64,000 nt of DNA. It comes from Micromonospora zamorensis (lineage in GTDB: Bacteria > Actinomycetota > Actinomycetes > Mycobacteriales > Micromonosporaceae). The stretch lies in contig NZ_LT607755.1 in assembly GCF_900090275.1 (NCBI RefSeq), forward strand, positions 6,076,001-6,140,000, read 5' to 3'. Below are positions 18,801 to 27,091 of the stretch, in pieces. Numbering within the stretch: the stretch's first letter is position 1; every line of letters begins with the position of its first letter. Below the pieces are notes generated by a model. It saw only the letters and a list, made by a program, of their open reading frames with translations. It did no database searches and was not told where the DNA came from. The translations under genes and the position numbers were made by a program.

Positions 18801-19843
18801 CCGAGGCTCCCGAGGCTCACGAACTGGTCGGGGCTCGCCAACCCGCGTGCGACCTCGCCGTGGGCATCGTCGATGACCAGCAACCTCGAGCGCGTACGGG
18901 CCTCGGCGCGCCCTGCGTTGTGGCGGAAGGACTTGAGCGCGTTGGTGGCCCGCTCCTCCAGGTCCACGGCGAGCAGCTCGGCGAGCGTCTCGGGGGCGGT
19001 GACCAGCAGCGGGGTCGGGCCACTCGGGCCGATCGACGTCCGGTCGAGCAGGTGCGGCAGCCAGCGCGCCCATTGCCAGGTCACCGCCCGCTCCGGGGTG
19101 GTGACGATCGCGAGCGTCACGTCGTCGGGGGCGTGGAACGCGGCGACCTGGACGAGGATGGCGCTGGCGAGGGCGACCACCTCCTGGTGGTCCGGTGAGA
19201 TCACGCTGACATCGCCGGCGCAGTCCAGGTCGACCCGCAGCGGCAGCCCCGGCGTCAGTTCGAAGCGGCGCATCAGCGAGTGGGCCTCGTGGCGCATGAA
19301 CGGGTCTAGGGGGTTGGTCGGTGTGCTCTGCTCGCGCAGTTGGATCGGCCGGACGGGCAGCGCGCCCATGCCGACCCGTACCCGCAGGAAGTCGATGTCG
19401 GCGCGGCGGCGCTCCCACAACCGCGCCGGGCTGCGCACGACGTCGAGCAGTCGACTGACCGGCGGGTCGAGCACTGTCGCCTGCTCCTGGAGGCGCTGCT
19501 CGTCCTCGCGCAGTTGCTCGCGTAGCTCTTCCAGGTAGTCCTGGTACCGCTCGCGCTGGACCCGGCGCTGCCGACCGGCCTTGCCGAGCTGGGTGAGGTA
19601 CATCGCCCCGGCAGCGGCCAGCGCGACGACCATGACCACCGCACCCAACGCCGCGAAGCCGGAGCCGCGCATGAACATCATCATGCTCATCGCCACCCCC
19701 GCCCCGGCCATCGGCAGCAGCGCCTGGAGCCCCACCGCGGATCGGCCGTCGGGCAGCTGCGGTGGTGCGTCCAGCACGAGCGGGTCCATGGTGGATGCCG
19801 GGCGGGCCATCCGGGTGGGGCGGTGCACCATGCGCGTCGACAT
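15884..19843 (-). CDS. eccC: type VII secretion FtsK/SpoIIIE ATPase EccC (EccCa-EccCb in one chain)
   Basis: The protein has 1,319 residues from ATG 19843 (GCGGAGG upstream). Two N-terminal transmembrane helices (about 40-85) are followed by a coiled segment (EELREQLREDEQRLQEQ), a DUF-type stalk domain, then three FtsK-like ATPase domains. Walker A motifs are at about residue 488 (GATGSGKSELL), about 845 (GGPGTGKTTAL) and about 1125 (GDPRTGKTNLL), with Walker B motifs LLVLIDEFGELL, VVLLIDGYGQL and IVLLIDDYDIL. All three P-loops keep the Lys. Single-chain EccC is the motor of the ESX pore and recognises YxxxD/E signals in its last ATPase domain. It is the core diagnostic gene of this locus. 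Confidence 0.95.
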   Translation of the reverse strand: MSTRMVHRPTRMARPASTMDPLVLDAPPQLPDGRSAVGLQALLPMAGAGVAMSMMMFMRGSGFAALGAVVMVVALAAAGAMYLTQLGKAGRQRRVQRERYQDYLEELREQLREDEQRLQEQATVLDPPVSRLLDVVRSPARLWERRRADIDFLRVRVGMGALPVRPIQLREQSTPTNPLDPFMRHEAHSLMRRFELTPGLPLRVDLDCAGDVSVISPDHQEVVALASAILVQVAAFHAPDDVTLAIVTTPERAVTWQWARWLPHLLDRTSIGPSGPTPLLVTAPETLAELLAVDLEERATNALKSFRHNAGRAEARTRSRLLVIDDAHGEVARGLASPDQFVSLGSLGVTVVHLLADRLHEPGDISRRITIDGSSLVLEDLTASPPMTVTGTVDEVPVPLVEGLARGIAPLRLSADSYDDGTGTPPADFQDLLGLSDPTNLDLATLWRPRGERDFLRVPIGVDPVGRPVLLDLKESAQLGMGPHGLCVGATGSGKSELLRTLVLALAASHPPDRLAMVLVDYKGGATFAPFAEMPHVSGLITNLVADAALVERMYTSLDGEVQRRQQLLADAGKVTDIVEYHLLRAVQGERSTLPPLPHLLVLIDEFGELLAAKSEFIDLFLRIGRIGRSIGVHLLLSSQRVEQGKMRGLENYLAYRLGLRTLTEMESRTVLDTVDAFQLPPLPGNGYLKVDVSIYQRFKAAYVSGPLTDGAEAEFAPIVGPLAKPMPVFGTVRRDTDDDAPEEPKATRRTTGPTLLSTVVEQMSMSDQRVQAIWLPPLPAALTLDQAVGGIRSTPDGLRLDIAEQAATGLPVPLGRLDDPARQWQGPWLIDLAVGGGNALVLGGPGTGKTTALRTLALGLATTYRPTDVGIYGIDLLGNGLAGLAELPHVGGVASREDRERIRRTVDEVHAMLAQRQRIYTQHQFDTINDLRAADERVRAEVGCVDVVLLIDGYGQLNAEFESLEPKVHDLLARGGRYGIHVIGTARRWNEVRAAQQVAFANRIELRLTEPAESSIDGRLARGIPADQAGRALTSGKLFAQVALPRLDGQPDPSNAGLVAAVQSVRGSWSGPVPPPVRVLPAVLPVADLAGTPAGHGVVPFGRFESDFTPAVLDLFGRDQHLLVLGDPRTGKTNLLRLVAEELMGQFTSDELVFAVFDPRRGLADVVPESYLGGYATNATLAQQLSAAVCKELAKRQPSEAARPRIVLLIDDYDILAASASQPLGAFVPYVAAGRDTGLHVVMTRRVSGASRGLFEPFPLAVREAGCLGLLMSGDRTEGQLFTGVRPMVLPAGRGQLIRPGHPPRMTQTAYLGETKEH

Positions 19844-19857
19844 CGGGCGTCCTCCGC

Positions 19858-20943
19858 TTACATCCGCCTGGCCGCAGCCAGGGCGAACGCGGCCGCGCGG
19901 GTCGCCTCGACGAGCGTCGCCTCACCGATCCGCGACGGCGTGATGAGCGCGCCGGCAGCCAGGTGACGGTCGTAGGGCAACACCACCACCGGTACGGCTG
20001 TCTGCTCGATCAGCTCGCGCGCGGCGTCGTCGACGAGGGCGGCCCGGCCATCGGGGTTGCTGGAGTTCAGGACGACCACCACACGTGCCAGCCACGACCC
20101 GTACCCGCTGTCGATGATCCGCCGCAGTGCCTGGTAGGTGGCCCGGACCCCATCCGGCGTCGCCGCGGCGACGAGCACCACCGAGTGCGCGTCGGACATG
20201 GCCGCCGCCGCGGTACGCGACTCCAGGCCAGGCGGGCAGTCGACGACGGCGACAGCGAAGAGGCGCGACAGTGACCGCGTCACCTCGCTGCACAGGGTCG
20301 GGTTCGCGGTGCCGCTCGGCAGCACCCACAGGCCCGTGCCGGTGCGCGGAAGGAACGGTTCGAGCGCGCGGAGATCACCGCCCCGTGCCCCGATCAGGTC
20401 GGGTGCCAGCCGGTCCAGGGGCGGTTCGCTCGGCACGCCGAGCCGCCAGGTCAGCGAGCCCTCGTACGGGTCGGCGTCGGCGGCGAGCACCGGATCGGAC
20501 CGGCGCGCCGCGAAGACCGATGCCAGCACCGCCGCCACCGTGGTCTTTCCTGCCCCACCATGCACGGAGGCCACCGCGATCCGCCGGCCGGTGTGCACCG
20601 GCACCTGCACCTCGGCGGCGAGGTCGGCGAGCGCCCGGGTCGCCCGGCTGCTGGTGAACATTCTGCTGGCGCTGCGCCACATTCGCCGCAGTGGCGGATC
20701 GCCGGCACGGATCCGCCGGACGATTGACAGGTCGTTCGGCTCCGACCCCGCAGGATCGCCAGGTGCCCGGGGCGTCGGTGCCGGTCGGGGTGCCTGCGCG
20801 GGCTGCGGCGGTGCCTGCGGTGCCGACGCCGGCTGGCGAGGAGCGGCAGCGGGGGTGGTCGAGCCGTCCTGCACCCGCCGCTGTGGTGGGTACGGTCCGT
20901 GCCCCCCGGAGTGGGTCGGGCCGGGCACCGGTGGAGCGCTCAT
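19858..20943 (-). CDS. MinD/ParA-like ATPase with Pro-rich N-terminus (type VII operon)
   Basis: The protein has 361 residues. The first 70 or so are Pro/Ala/Gln-rich and disordered. The ATPase domain begins at about 115 with a deviant Walker A (VASVHGGAGKTTVAAVL), followed by ADADPYEGSLTWRLG and the switch VVDCPPGLESRT. This is the layout of EspI-type ATPases in ESX loci, which couple nucleotide binding to regulation of secretion. It sits 14 bp ahead of eccC and 13 bp after eccD, in the same operon. Confidence 0.85.
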   Translation of the reverse strand: MSAPPVPGPTHSGGHGPYPPQRRVQDGSTTPAAAPRQPASAPQAPPQPAQAPRPAPTPRAPGDPAGSEPNDLSIVRRIRAGDPPLRRMWRSASRMFTSSRATRALADLAAEVQVPVHTGRRIAVASVHGGAGKTTVAAVLASVFAARRSDPVLAADADPYEGSLTWRLGVPSEPPLDRLAPDLIGARGGDLRALEPFLPRTGTGLWVLPSGTANPTLCSEVTRSLSRLFAVAVVDCPPGLESRTAAAAMSDAHSVVLVAAATPDGVRATYQALRRIIDSGYGSWLARVVVVLNSSNPDGRAALVDDAARELIEQTAVPVVVLPYDRHLAAGALITPSRIGEATLVEATRAAAFALAAARRM

Positions 20944-20956
20944 GCCACCGCCTCAA

Positions 20957-22285
20957 TCAGAACGTGGTGAGAAGTCGCGAGTAGAGCCCGAACACCCCGA
21001 CCGCAACGGGCACCAGTGCCATCACGGTCAACGCCTCGGCGCGGTCGGCGTACTGCCGGGCTCGGGCCAGCGCGTGCGGTGGCGGCCGGTACGCCAGGAT
21101 CACGAGGGCCACCGCGCAGACGGCCAGCGCCGTGAGCGCCGGACCCCACCACGCGTCGGGGGTGTCCCGCACCCAGCGCGTCAACAGGCCGCCCACGATC
21201 ACCAGAGCACCGGTCACCAGCCCCACCACCTCGACGGCCAGCGGGAACGCACGCATCCGCAGCAGCAGAGCGCTCGCCACCAGAGCCGCCAGCACCAGCG
21301 CCCACGGGCCCGCCGCGGCCGCCAGGACGAGACCGCCGAGCGTCGCCGACGTCGCCGTCGCCACGGCGGCCACGGCCAGCCCGCGGTGCGCGGAGTCGAC
21401 AGCGGCCTCCACCGTCACGCGACTCACCAGCTCATCGTTGCTCCGCCGGTCGTCGAGGCGGGTGAGCCCGGACGCGACCATCGCGATCCGGGGCAGGAGC
21501 CCCAGCATTCCGACGGACACGATCGCCAGCACCGCCGCGACACGCTCGGCAGGCGTGTCCAGCGCCAGCGGTACGCCCCAACCAGCCACCAGGGCCAGCA
21601 CCGTCCCGCCACCGAGGACGCCGGCGCGACGGTTGCCCGTCACCGTGCCCACGGCGAGCACGACGCAGCCGACGCCGGCAGCCCAGAGCGCCCAGCGCAA
21701 GGTCTGCCCGTTCGTCAGCCCGGGCACCATGCTCATCGCCATCGCTGCACCGCTGAGCAGCACCGCCATCCCGACGGCCCGCTTGGCCACCAGCCCGACG
21801 AGGAGGCCGGACAGCGCGATCACGCCGCCGATCGCGCTCACCAGCGCGGCCCCCAGTCGCGGGGCGGCGAGCACGGCCGCCATCGTCGCGGCGAGCAGGC
21901 ACACGGCGGTAGCGGTCCACATCCGGGCGGCAACGCCCCAGCGGCCGTACCTCCGGGAAAGGTCGTCGCCGACCTCGTCGGCGACGTCGTGCACGATCGC
22001 CGCCGGCGGCGCCTCGGAGATCGGGTCGACCCGTAGCATCGCGCCGTCCGGGACGGCCGCCTGTCGCAGGCTGCCGGCCGGATCGAGCACCGTGCCGTCG
22101 AGGGTGCTGATCTGGTATCCCCGTGAATCGTCCATCGGTCGGTGGCCGACCATGGCGACGATCTCGGGCAGGAGGAGGCCGAGCGGTTCGTCGGCCGGCA
22201 GCACCAGGTCGATGCGTCGACGCGCGCCGGCCAGGGTCACCCGGCTGAGCTGGCCTGCGGCGGCGGGCGACTGTGCCTGGGTCAT
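20957..22285 (-). CDS. eccD: type VII secretion integral membrane protein EccD
   Basis: The start is taken at ATG 22285, in ATGA overlap with the upstream gene; this gives 442 residues. An N-terminal ubiquitin-like YukD domain (about 1-95: LSRVTLAGARRRIDLVLPAD, YQISTLDGTVLDPAGSL) precedes about 11 transmembrane helices. This is the exact EccD architecture; EccD forms the pore of the ESX complex with EccC. A longer upstream extension in the same frame is Arg-rich noise and is rejected. Confidence 0.92.
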   Translation of the reverse strand: MTQAQSPAAAGQLSRVTLAGARRRIDLVLPADEPLGLLLPEIVAMVGHRPMDDSRGYQISTLDGTVLDPAGSLRQAAVPDGAMLRVDPISEAPPAAIVHDVADEVGDDLSRRYGRWGVAARMWTATAVCLLAATMAAVLAAPRLGAALVSAIGGVIALSGLLVGLVAKRAVGMAVLLSGAAMAMSMVPGLTNGQTLRWALWAAGVGCVVLAVGTVTGNRRAGVLGGGTVLALVAGWGVPLALDTPAERVAAVLAIVSVGMLGLLPRIAMVASGLTRLDDRRSNDELVSRVTVEAAVDSAHRGLAVAAVATATSATLGGLVLAAAAGPWALVLAALVASALLLRMRAFPLAVEVVGLVTGALVIVGGLLTRWVRDTPDAWWGPALTALAVCAVALVILAYRPPPHALARARQYADRAEALTVMALVPVAVGVFGLYSRLLTTF

Positions 22286-22536
22286 CGCGTGCCCTCCGAC
22301 TGGACCGTCGGAGGGTTGCGGGCCTTCTGCTGATCGGCGATGACGTCCTTGAGGAAGGACCAGCCCACACACCCGGCGCAGGCCACGGCCGCCAACACGA
22401 GCCCGATCCGCAGCCACCTGAACCCGTCACCCGTGGCACGGACCCGGCGCTGCCGGCCCCACAGCAGCAGCTCACGCATCCGGGCGCGGCGGACCGCGAC
22501 CGACTCGATGAGCTGGGTGTCGTATTCACGAGCCAC
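22282..22536 (-). CDS. small single-pass membrane protein heading the type VII operon
   Basis: The product has 84 residues: an Arg-rich cytoplasmic start (MAREYDTQLIESVAVRRARMRELLLWGRQRR), one transmembrane helix (WLRIGLVLAAVACAGCVGW), then a short exported tail. It overlaps eccD by ATGA and is the first gene of the operon. EccB and EccE have much larger exported domains, so it is not either of them. It may be a lineage-specific membrane subunit or a reduced anchor. The 240 bp upstream should contain the operon promoter. Confidence 0.72.
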   Translation of the reverse strand: MAREYDTQLIESVAVRRARMRELLLWGRQRRVRATGDGFRWLRIGLVLAAVACAGCVGWSFLKDVIADQQKARNPPTVQSEGTR

Positions 22537-22652
22537 GGGCCGATTCTATCCACGCCCGCTAATCCGAAGGGGGTGTCGATCGTGGGGCGGCGACGGAGGT
22601 CGGGCCGCCAGCAAGATCCACGCGCCTGCATGTTCGCACTTCGTGGAAAGAG

Positions 22653-22676
22653 CCCCGGCGGATCACTCCGCCGGGG
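22653..22676 (-). terminator. hairpin between the GH62 gene and the eccD operon
   Basis: The 10-bp stem CCCCGGCGGA pairs with TCCGCCGGGG around a 4-nt loop. Read on the minus strand it is followed by CTCTTTCC, so it best serves the GH62 gene that ends at 22777. The rest of 22537-22776 shows no other clear signal. Confidence 0.65.
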
Positions 22677-22776
22677 GCCTTCTCCACCACTTCGGTTACC
22701 TGGCCTGCCCGAACCCGCCGAGGACGACGATCTCAGGAGGCCGACAACCCGCGACGAGTCAGACCTGCGTCATGAC

Positions 22777-24318
22777 TCAGCGCTGCAGGGTCAGCAGACC
22801 CGGCCGGTACGGCAGGAGGCCGTAGTCGACGCCGTTGGAGCTGGGGGAACGACCCTGGTAGAGCAGTTGCAGGTTGCAGGCGTTGACCGTCATCGTCTGG
22901 TCGGCACTGGTGCGCAGCAGCTCGCCGTGGCTGATGTCGTTGGTCCAGGTGGCGCCGCTGTTGGCCTTGCCGGCGAAGGGGTTGCTCTCGCTGGCGGCCT
23001 GCGGCGTCCACGAACCGCCGAGGCTGGTGGCCGTGAACGAGCGGAAGTAGCGGCCCTGCGAGCCGATCGCCTCGACGATCATGAGGTACTTGTTCAGACC
23101 CTGGAGCTTGTAGACCTGCGGGGCCTCGAACAGGTTGTTCGTGGTGTCGCTCATGATGGTCGTGTAGCTGCTGCCGAAGCTGCCCGGGAAGTTCCCGATC
23201 GGCATGCTGGCCCGGTAGATCTTGCCGTTGTCCCCGGCGAAGAACAGGTACATGTTCGTACCGTCGCCGATGAGAGTCTGGTCGATCGGGCCGGTGCCGG
23301 AACCGGTGATGCTTCCGGTGAACAGCGTCTGCGGCGACGACCAACCGTTCGGGTTGGTCGGGTCACTGGAGGTCCGGTAGGAGAACGCCGGCCCACCCCA
23401 CTGGTAGGCGAGCACCCAGATGTTCTTCGGCGCGAAGTAGAACAACGACGGCGCCACAGTCCCCGAGTTCATCGCGTTCTGACTGGCCGAGGCCATCTGC
23501 GAGTAGTTCGAGAAGAGGCCGAAGTTCATCGAACCCCAGCTGGACCCGAAGTCGTGCGTGGTGGCGTAGACGAGCTGCTGGCCGTTGAACGGAGCAACAG
23601 TGAAGTCCTTCAGCGACACCCAACCCGACCTCGGGTTGGCCAACACCCCGGTGGAGGACCACCGGTACGTCGAGGGAAGGTCGCACGTGCCACCCGGCGG
23701 CGGGGTCGTCGGAGGCGGCGTGGTGGGGTTGCCGCCACCGTCGACGCGGACGAGCTGCCACTGCTGGTTCGCGCCGTTCCAGTCGTCGTACTGCACGATG
23801 TTTCCGCCGTCTGCGGTCGAGGCGCCCTGCACCTCCATCACCTTGTTGCTGTTGCGGTTGATCAGCCGGACGTAGCCGCTGTCCGAGTCTGCCAACCGGA
23901 ACTGCTGGTTGGTGCTGTTGTTGTCAGTCCACTGCACGATGCTGGCGCCGTTGGCCGTCGAGAAGCCCGAGACGTCCAGCACCTTGCCGGACAGCCGGGA
24001 CTTCAACCGGTAGTTGCCACTCCCGGAGTCGACGAACTGCCACTGCTGCTGGTTGCCGTTGTTGCGGGCCCACTGGGTGATCCGGGCGCCGTCATTCGTG
24101 GCCAGGTTGTAGACGTCCAGGGCCTTGCCGCTGTTGCGGTTGACCAACACGTACCACGCGGTCGTGTCGACCGTCGCCGCGGCGGCGGGTGACGACACCA
24201 CTGCTGCGGCGACACCGCCGACCATCACCGCCATCGCGCCAGCAGCGAGAACTCGGGGCAACCACCATCGCCGCCGCGCCGGCGGCGCGATCGATGGAGA
24301 CCTATCAAGGGCAGACAT
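22777..24318 (-). CDS. secreted GH62 alpha-L-arabinofuranosidase with CBM13 (ricin B-like) module
   Basis: ATG 24318 with a perfect AAGGAGG gives 513 residues. A long signal peptide (cleavage near PAAAATVD, about residue 49) is followed by a ricin-B-like CBM13 (about 52-195) with three QxW repeats (NQQQWQF, NQQFRL, NQQWQL). A Thr/Pro linker leads to the GH62 domain (about 215-513). GH62 marks include the catalytic Asp in SLKDFTV, the second Asp in GTGPIDQTL and the general acid Glu in [12 protein letters not shown]62 removes arabinose side chains from arabinoxylan outside the cell. Expression is probably controlled through the LacI-type palindrome at 24404. No xylanase genes adjoin it. Confidence 0.94.
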   Translation of the reverse strand: MSALDRSPSIAPPARRRWWLPRVLAAGAMAVMVGGVAAAVVSSPAAAATVDTTAWYVLVNRNSGKALDVYNLATNDGARITQWARNNGNQQQWQFVDSGSGNYRLKSRLSGKVLDVSGFSTANGASIVQWTDNNSTNQQFRLADSDSGYVRLINRNSNKVMEVQGASTADGGNIVQYDDWNGANQQWQLVRVDGGGNPTTPPPTTPPPGGTCDLPSTYRWSSTGVLANPRSGWVSLKDFTVAPFNGQQLVYATTHDFGSSWGSMNFGLFSNYSQMASASQNAMNSGTVAPSLFYFAPKNIWVLAYQWGGPAFSYRTSSDPTNPNGWSSPQTLFTGSITGSGTGPIDQTLIGDGTNMYLFFAGDNGKIYRASMPIGNFPGSFGSSYTTIMSDTTNNLFEAPQVYKLQGLNKYLMIVEAIGSQGRYFRSFTATSLGGSWTPQAASESNPFAGKANSGATWTNDISHGELLRTSADQTMTVNACNLQLLYQGRSPSSNGVDYGLLPYRPGLLTLQR

Positions 24319-24403
24319 GATCCTCCTTCAATGACCAAGAGCCGAGCGGCCTGCCCGAAGATGGGCGCACCGCGACGCGTGGCCGGGCACATGCGTCGTA
24401 GTA

Positions 24404-24415
24404 GTTAGCGCTAAC
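24404..24415. promoter_or_regulatory. LacI-family-type operator upstream of the GH62 gene
   Basis: GTTAGCGCTAAC is a perfect 12-bp palindrome 86 bp upstream of the GH62 start codon. Its central CG and TTAGCGCTAA core match the operators of LacI/CcpA-type sugar regulators. A related half-site, GCGATAAC, lies near 24513. No LacI gene is in the window, so the regulator would act in trans. Confidence 0.7.
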
Positions 24416-24902
24416 AAGACTTCTGCATGCCCTGGCGCACGCCTGATTCGAGGTCGACGAAGCAGGCTCGCCCGGTAAGCCAGAGGTGTCGTCGCCCTTA
24501 AGCATCGACTGTGAGCGATAACATGGCGTTCGTCAAGTCGTAACTTGCTGGGAACATCGGTCGATGGCGCACGGTGATCCTTGGACGTGATCACCATCCG
24601 CAGACACCACCCCCTGCCTCCGGCCCGGACGCCACTCGGACCCTTGAGCGAGGCCCCTCGTGCGCGCTAACATCGACGGCTGCCCATGACGCGGAGTGCC
24701 CGCCGCAGCGCGGCCGGCCGAGTCGGCCAGACCCGCATCAGGATTCAGAAAACCACCCGAAGCCCTCGGGCGTCGCCTGGGCTCGGCTCGGTGACGCCTG
24801 CCCCGCACACCCGGCTACCGGTAGCGCGTGAGCCCCGCACGGCCGGGCCCCAGGCGCGGAGACACCTTGTGGTGTGATGTGACGTCGAATATCGTCCCGA
24901 TG
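24416..24902. other. 487-bp intergenic stretch with no supported gene
   Basis: Between the GH62 operator and the methyltransferase promoter I find no frame with both coding character and a ribosome site. Only short arginine/proline-rich open frames occur. It may carry the distal part of the GH62 promoter. Confidence 0.5.
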
Positions 24903-24915
24903 TATCGGCTCGATA
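24903..24915. promoter_or_regulatory. AT-rich palindrome upstream of the methyltransferase gene
   Basis: TATCGGCTCGATA is a 5-3-5 palindrome embedded in a run of TATCG/CGATA half-sites (about 24888-24918) in otherwise GC-rich DNA, 46 bp before the ATG at 24962. It looks like an operator, but the regulator class is not identifiable. Confidence 0.4.
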
Positions 24916-24961
24916 TATCAAGGCGGCGCTTTTCGGCCGCCCGTTTGCTTCGGGAGGTGCG

Positions 24962-25729
24962 ATGAGGTCGATCGACTACGACACTGAGCAGCACCAGGAC
25001 TACGCGCGAGGCCGGGCACTCGCCCAGCAGCAACTGCGAGAATGGATCAGGGCCTTCGAAGCGGTACTGCCCGATCGGCGTCCGCTCACGGGGCTCGACG
25101 TCGGGTCGGGGACCGGCAGGTTCACACCCGCGCTGGCGGAGGCGTTCGGGCCGGTCACCGGTGTTGAGCCATCGGTCCGGATGCGCGAGGTCGCACAGAC
25201 ACAACCCCAGCACCCGGACGTGCGGTATCTGGCCGGCGCAGCCGAGGACCTGCCGGTGGCGTCCGACAGCGTCGACTACGCACTCATGTTCCTGTCCTGG
25301 CACCACGTCCAGGACAAGCCCCGGGCAGCCCGGGAGCTGACCAGGGTGATCAGGCCCGGCGGCCGGCTGCTGCTGCGGGCGAACTTCAGCGACCACCATC
25401 CCCGGCCGTGGTGGCTGGCGCACTTCCCCCACGGGTACGAGGCGGACGCTGCCCTGTTTCAGCCACTGCACGAGGTCATCGCGATGTTCACGTCCCTCGG
25501 CTGGCGCGTCGCCAGCTTCGACACTGTCACCGAGCCGTCCTCCGGCACCTACGGCGACATGCTCGAACGGCTGCGCCTGCGTACTCTCTCGTTCTTCGCG
25601 CAGCTCAGCCCCGACGACCTGGAGGTCGGCTTCCGCCGGTTGGAGGAGGCCGTCGCCGCGGACCCCGACGCGCCGGCACCCGTGTTCGCCGAGCCGCTGC
25701 TCACCCTCAAACCCGCCAACGACTACTAG
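24962..25729 (+). CDS. class I SAM-dependent methyltransferase
   Basis: The 255-residue protein has GGGAGG ahead of ATG 24962. Motif I LTGLDVGSGTGRFTPALAEAF lies at about 42-60, with the acidic residue of motif II in VTGVEPSVRM. DSVDYALMFLSWHHVQDK and IRPGGRLLLRANF are the usual Methyltransf_11 blocks. The C-terminal part carries many Phe/His residues and ends LLTLKPANDY. The substrate is unknown. It is convergent with the MFS gene (9 bp between stops). Confidence 0.85.
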   Translation: MRSIDYDTEQHQDYARGRALAQQQLREWIRAFEAVLPDRRPLTGLDVGSGTGRFTPALAEAFGPVTGVEPSVRMREVAQTQPQHPDVRYLAGAAEDLPVASDSVDYALMFLSWHHVQDKPRAARELTRVIRPGGRLLLRANFSDHHPRPWWLAHFPHGYEADAALFQPLHEVIAMFTSLGWRVASFDTVTEPSSGTYGDMLERLRLRTLSFFAQLSPDDLEVGFRRLEEAVAADPDAPAPVFAEPLLTLKPANDY

Positions 25730-25738
25730 GTGCGCACG

Positions 25739-26974
25739 TCAGGCGGTTGCTGGGGCGTCTCTGCGGTCCGTTGCCGCGCCATCGGGCAGGGCGGAGCGGA
25801 TCACGAGCGGACCGCGACGTCCCAACGCCCACACGGCGAGCGCGAAGCAGCAGAGCGCCGTACCCGTGATCGTGACCGCTGCCCAGCCACCCACGGACCA
25901 GAGCGTGGTCGCGACGGCGGAGCCGACAGCCGCGCCGATGAAGTTGCTGACGGCCAGCGCAGTGTTGAGCCGGCTGCGGGCTTCGTGGGAGAGGGCGAAC
26001 AGCCGCGCCCGATTGAGGAGAGCCTGCGTCTGGAGAGCAACGTCGATCATGACGATCACGGTGATGAGAAGGACGACGGACCGACCGGCGAACACCGCGA
26101 CGACGAAGGCACACAGGGCCAGCACCCAGGCCACACCGGTGGCCGGCAACGACCAGCCGCGGTCGTGCAGACGACCGCCGCGCAGGCCGGAGAGGACACC
26201 AGCGAGCCCAGCCAACCCGAACAACCCGATCACCGGCGCCGGATACCGGAACGGTGGGCCGCTGAGCAGGAACGTCAGCGCCGTCCAGAACAGCGAGAAC
26301 GCGGCGAAGCCGGTGGCGGCCAGGACCAGCGTCCATCGAGCCGTTCGCTCGCGCATGACCACCGCGCCGACCGAGGCGAGAAGCTGTGGGTACGGCATGC
26401 GCGTCCGCGGTGCCAGCGGCGGAATCGCGCGGTAGAGCAGGACCGCGAGCAGCACGGCGACGGCTGCGGCGAGGACGAAGATCGCACGCCACCCCGCGGC
26501 CTCGGCGACGAACCCGCTGATGGTGCGGGAGGCCAGGATCCCGGTGAGCGTCCCGGATCCGACGGTGCCGACCAACCGGCCGCGGTCGGCAGCACCGGCA
26601 AGATCACCGGCGAGCGGCGTGAGGACCTGCCCGGAAATCGTCGTCACGCCGAGCAGGCCGAGTGCGAGCAGGAGTACGCCCATCGACGGCGCCAGCGCGC
26701 ACAGCAACAGTGCGGTCGCCGAGGCCAACAGCATCAACGGGACGAACCGACGACGGTCGAGGACATCGCCGAGCGGCACGAGCAGCAGCACGCCGACGGC
26801 GTACCCGACCTGCGTCGCGGTGACGAGCCAGCCGGCCGTCGCGGTCGCGGTATGCAGGTCGCCTGCGATGAAGCCCAGCAGTGGCTGCGCCCAGTACAGG
26901 TTGCCGATGGCCACTCCCGCCGCCACCGCGAACAGGAACGTCAGTCGTCTGCTCATCTGCGACGGCGCTGCCAT
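25739..26974 (-). CDS. MFS transporter, drug/arabinose efflux type
   Basis: The start chosen is ATG 26974 (MAAPSQMSRRL, GGGAG upstream); an 18-nt shorter form from 26956 is possible. The 411 residues have 12 transmembrane segments. The loop 2-3 signature GDVLDRRRFVPLML and the early NLYWAQPLLGFIAGDL are typical of the DHA1 efflux group (YnfM/NepI-like). It should export a small molecule with protons as counter-ion. It faces the methyltransferase gene; there is no adjacent regulator. Confidence 0.87.
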   Translation of the reverse strand: MAAPSQMSRRLTFLFAVAAGVAIGNLYWAQPLLGFIAGDLHTATATAGWLVTATQVGYAVGVLLLVPLGDVLDRRRFVPLMLLASATALLLCALAPSMGVLLLALGLLGVTTISGQVLTPLAGDLAGAADRGRLVGTVGSGTLTGILASRTISGFVAEAAGWRAIFVLAAAVAVLLAVLLYRAIPPLAPRTRMPYPQLLASVGAVVMRERTARWTLVLAATGFAAFSLFWTALTFLLSGPPFRYPAPVIGLFGLAGLAGVLSGLRGGRLHDRGWSLPATGVAWVLALCAFVVAVFAGRSVVLLITVIVMIDVALQTQALLNRARLFALSHEARSRLNTALAVSNFIGAAVGSAVATTLWSVGGWAAVTITGTALCCFALAVWALGRRGPLVIRSALPDGAATDRRDAPATA

Positions 26975-27091
26975 GCGGCTACTCCCGTCCCGGTCAGCCA
27001 GATGTCGGCGGCGGGTGCGACCCTCGGAACTCTGCCTCAAGCGATACGTCGCCCGCGAGGTCTGTGAAGCCCTCACCCCGTTTTAGAAGCA

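Noticed and set aside
22273..24192. 639-codon plus-strand open frame
   Set aside because: Antisense to the GH62 gene, which has signal peptide, CBM13 repeats and catalytic residues.
24962..26974. A small biosynthetic gene cluster (methyltransferase plus MFS exporter)
   Set aside because: The genes are convergent, not an operon, and there is no synthase, precursor peptide or tailoring enzyme nearby.
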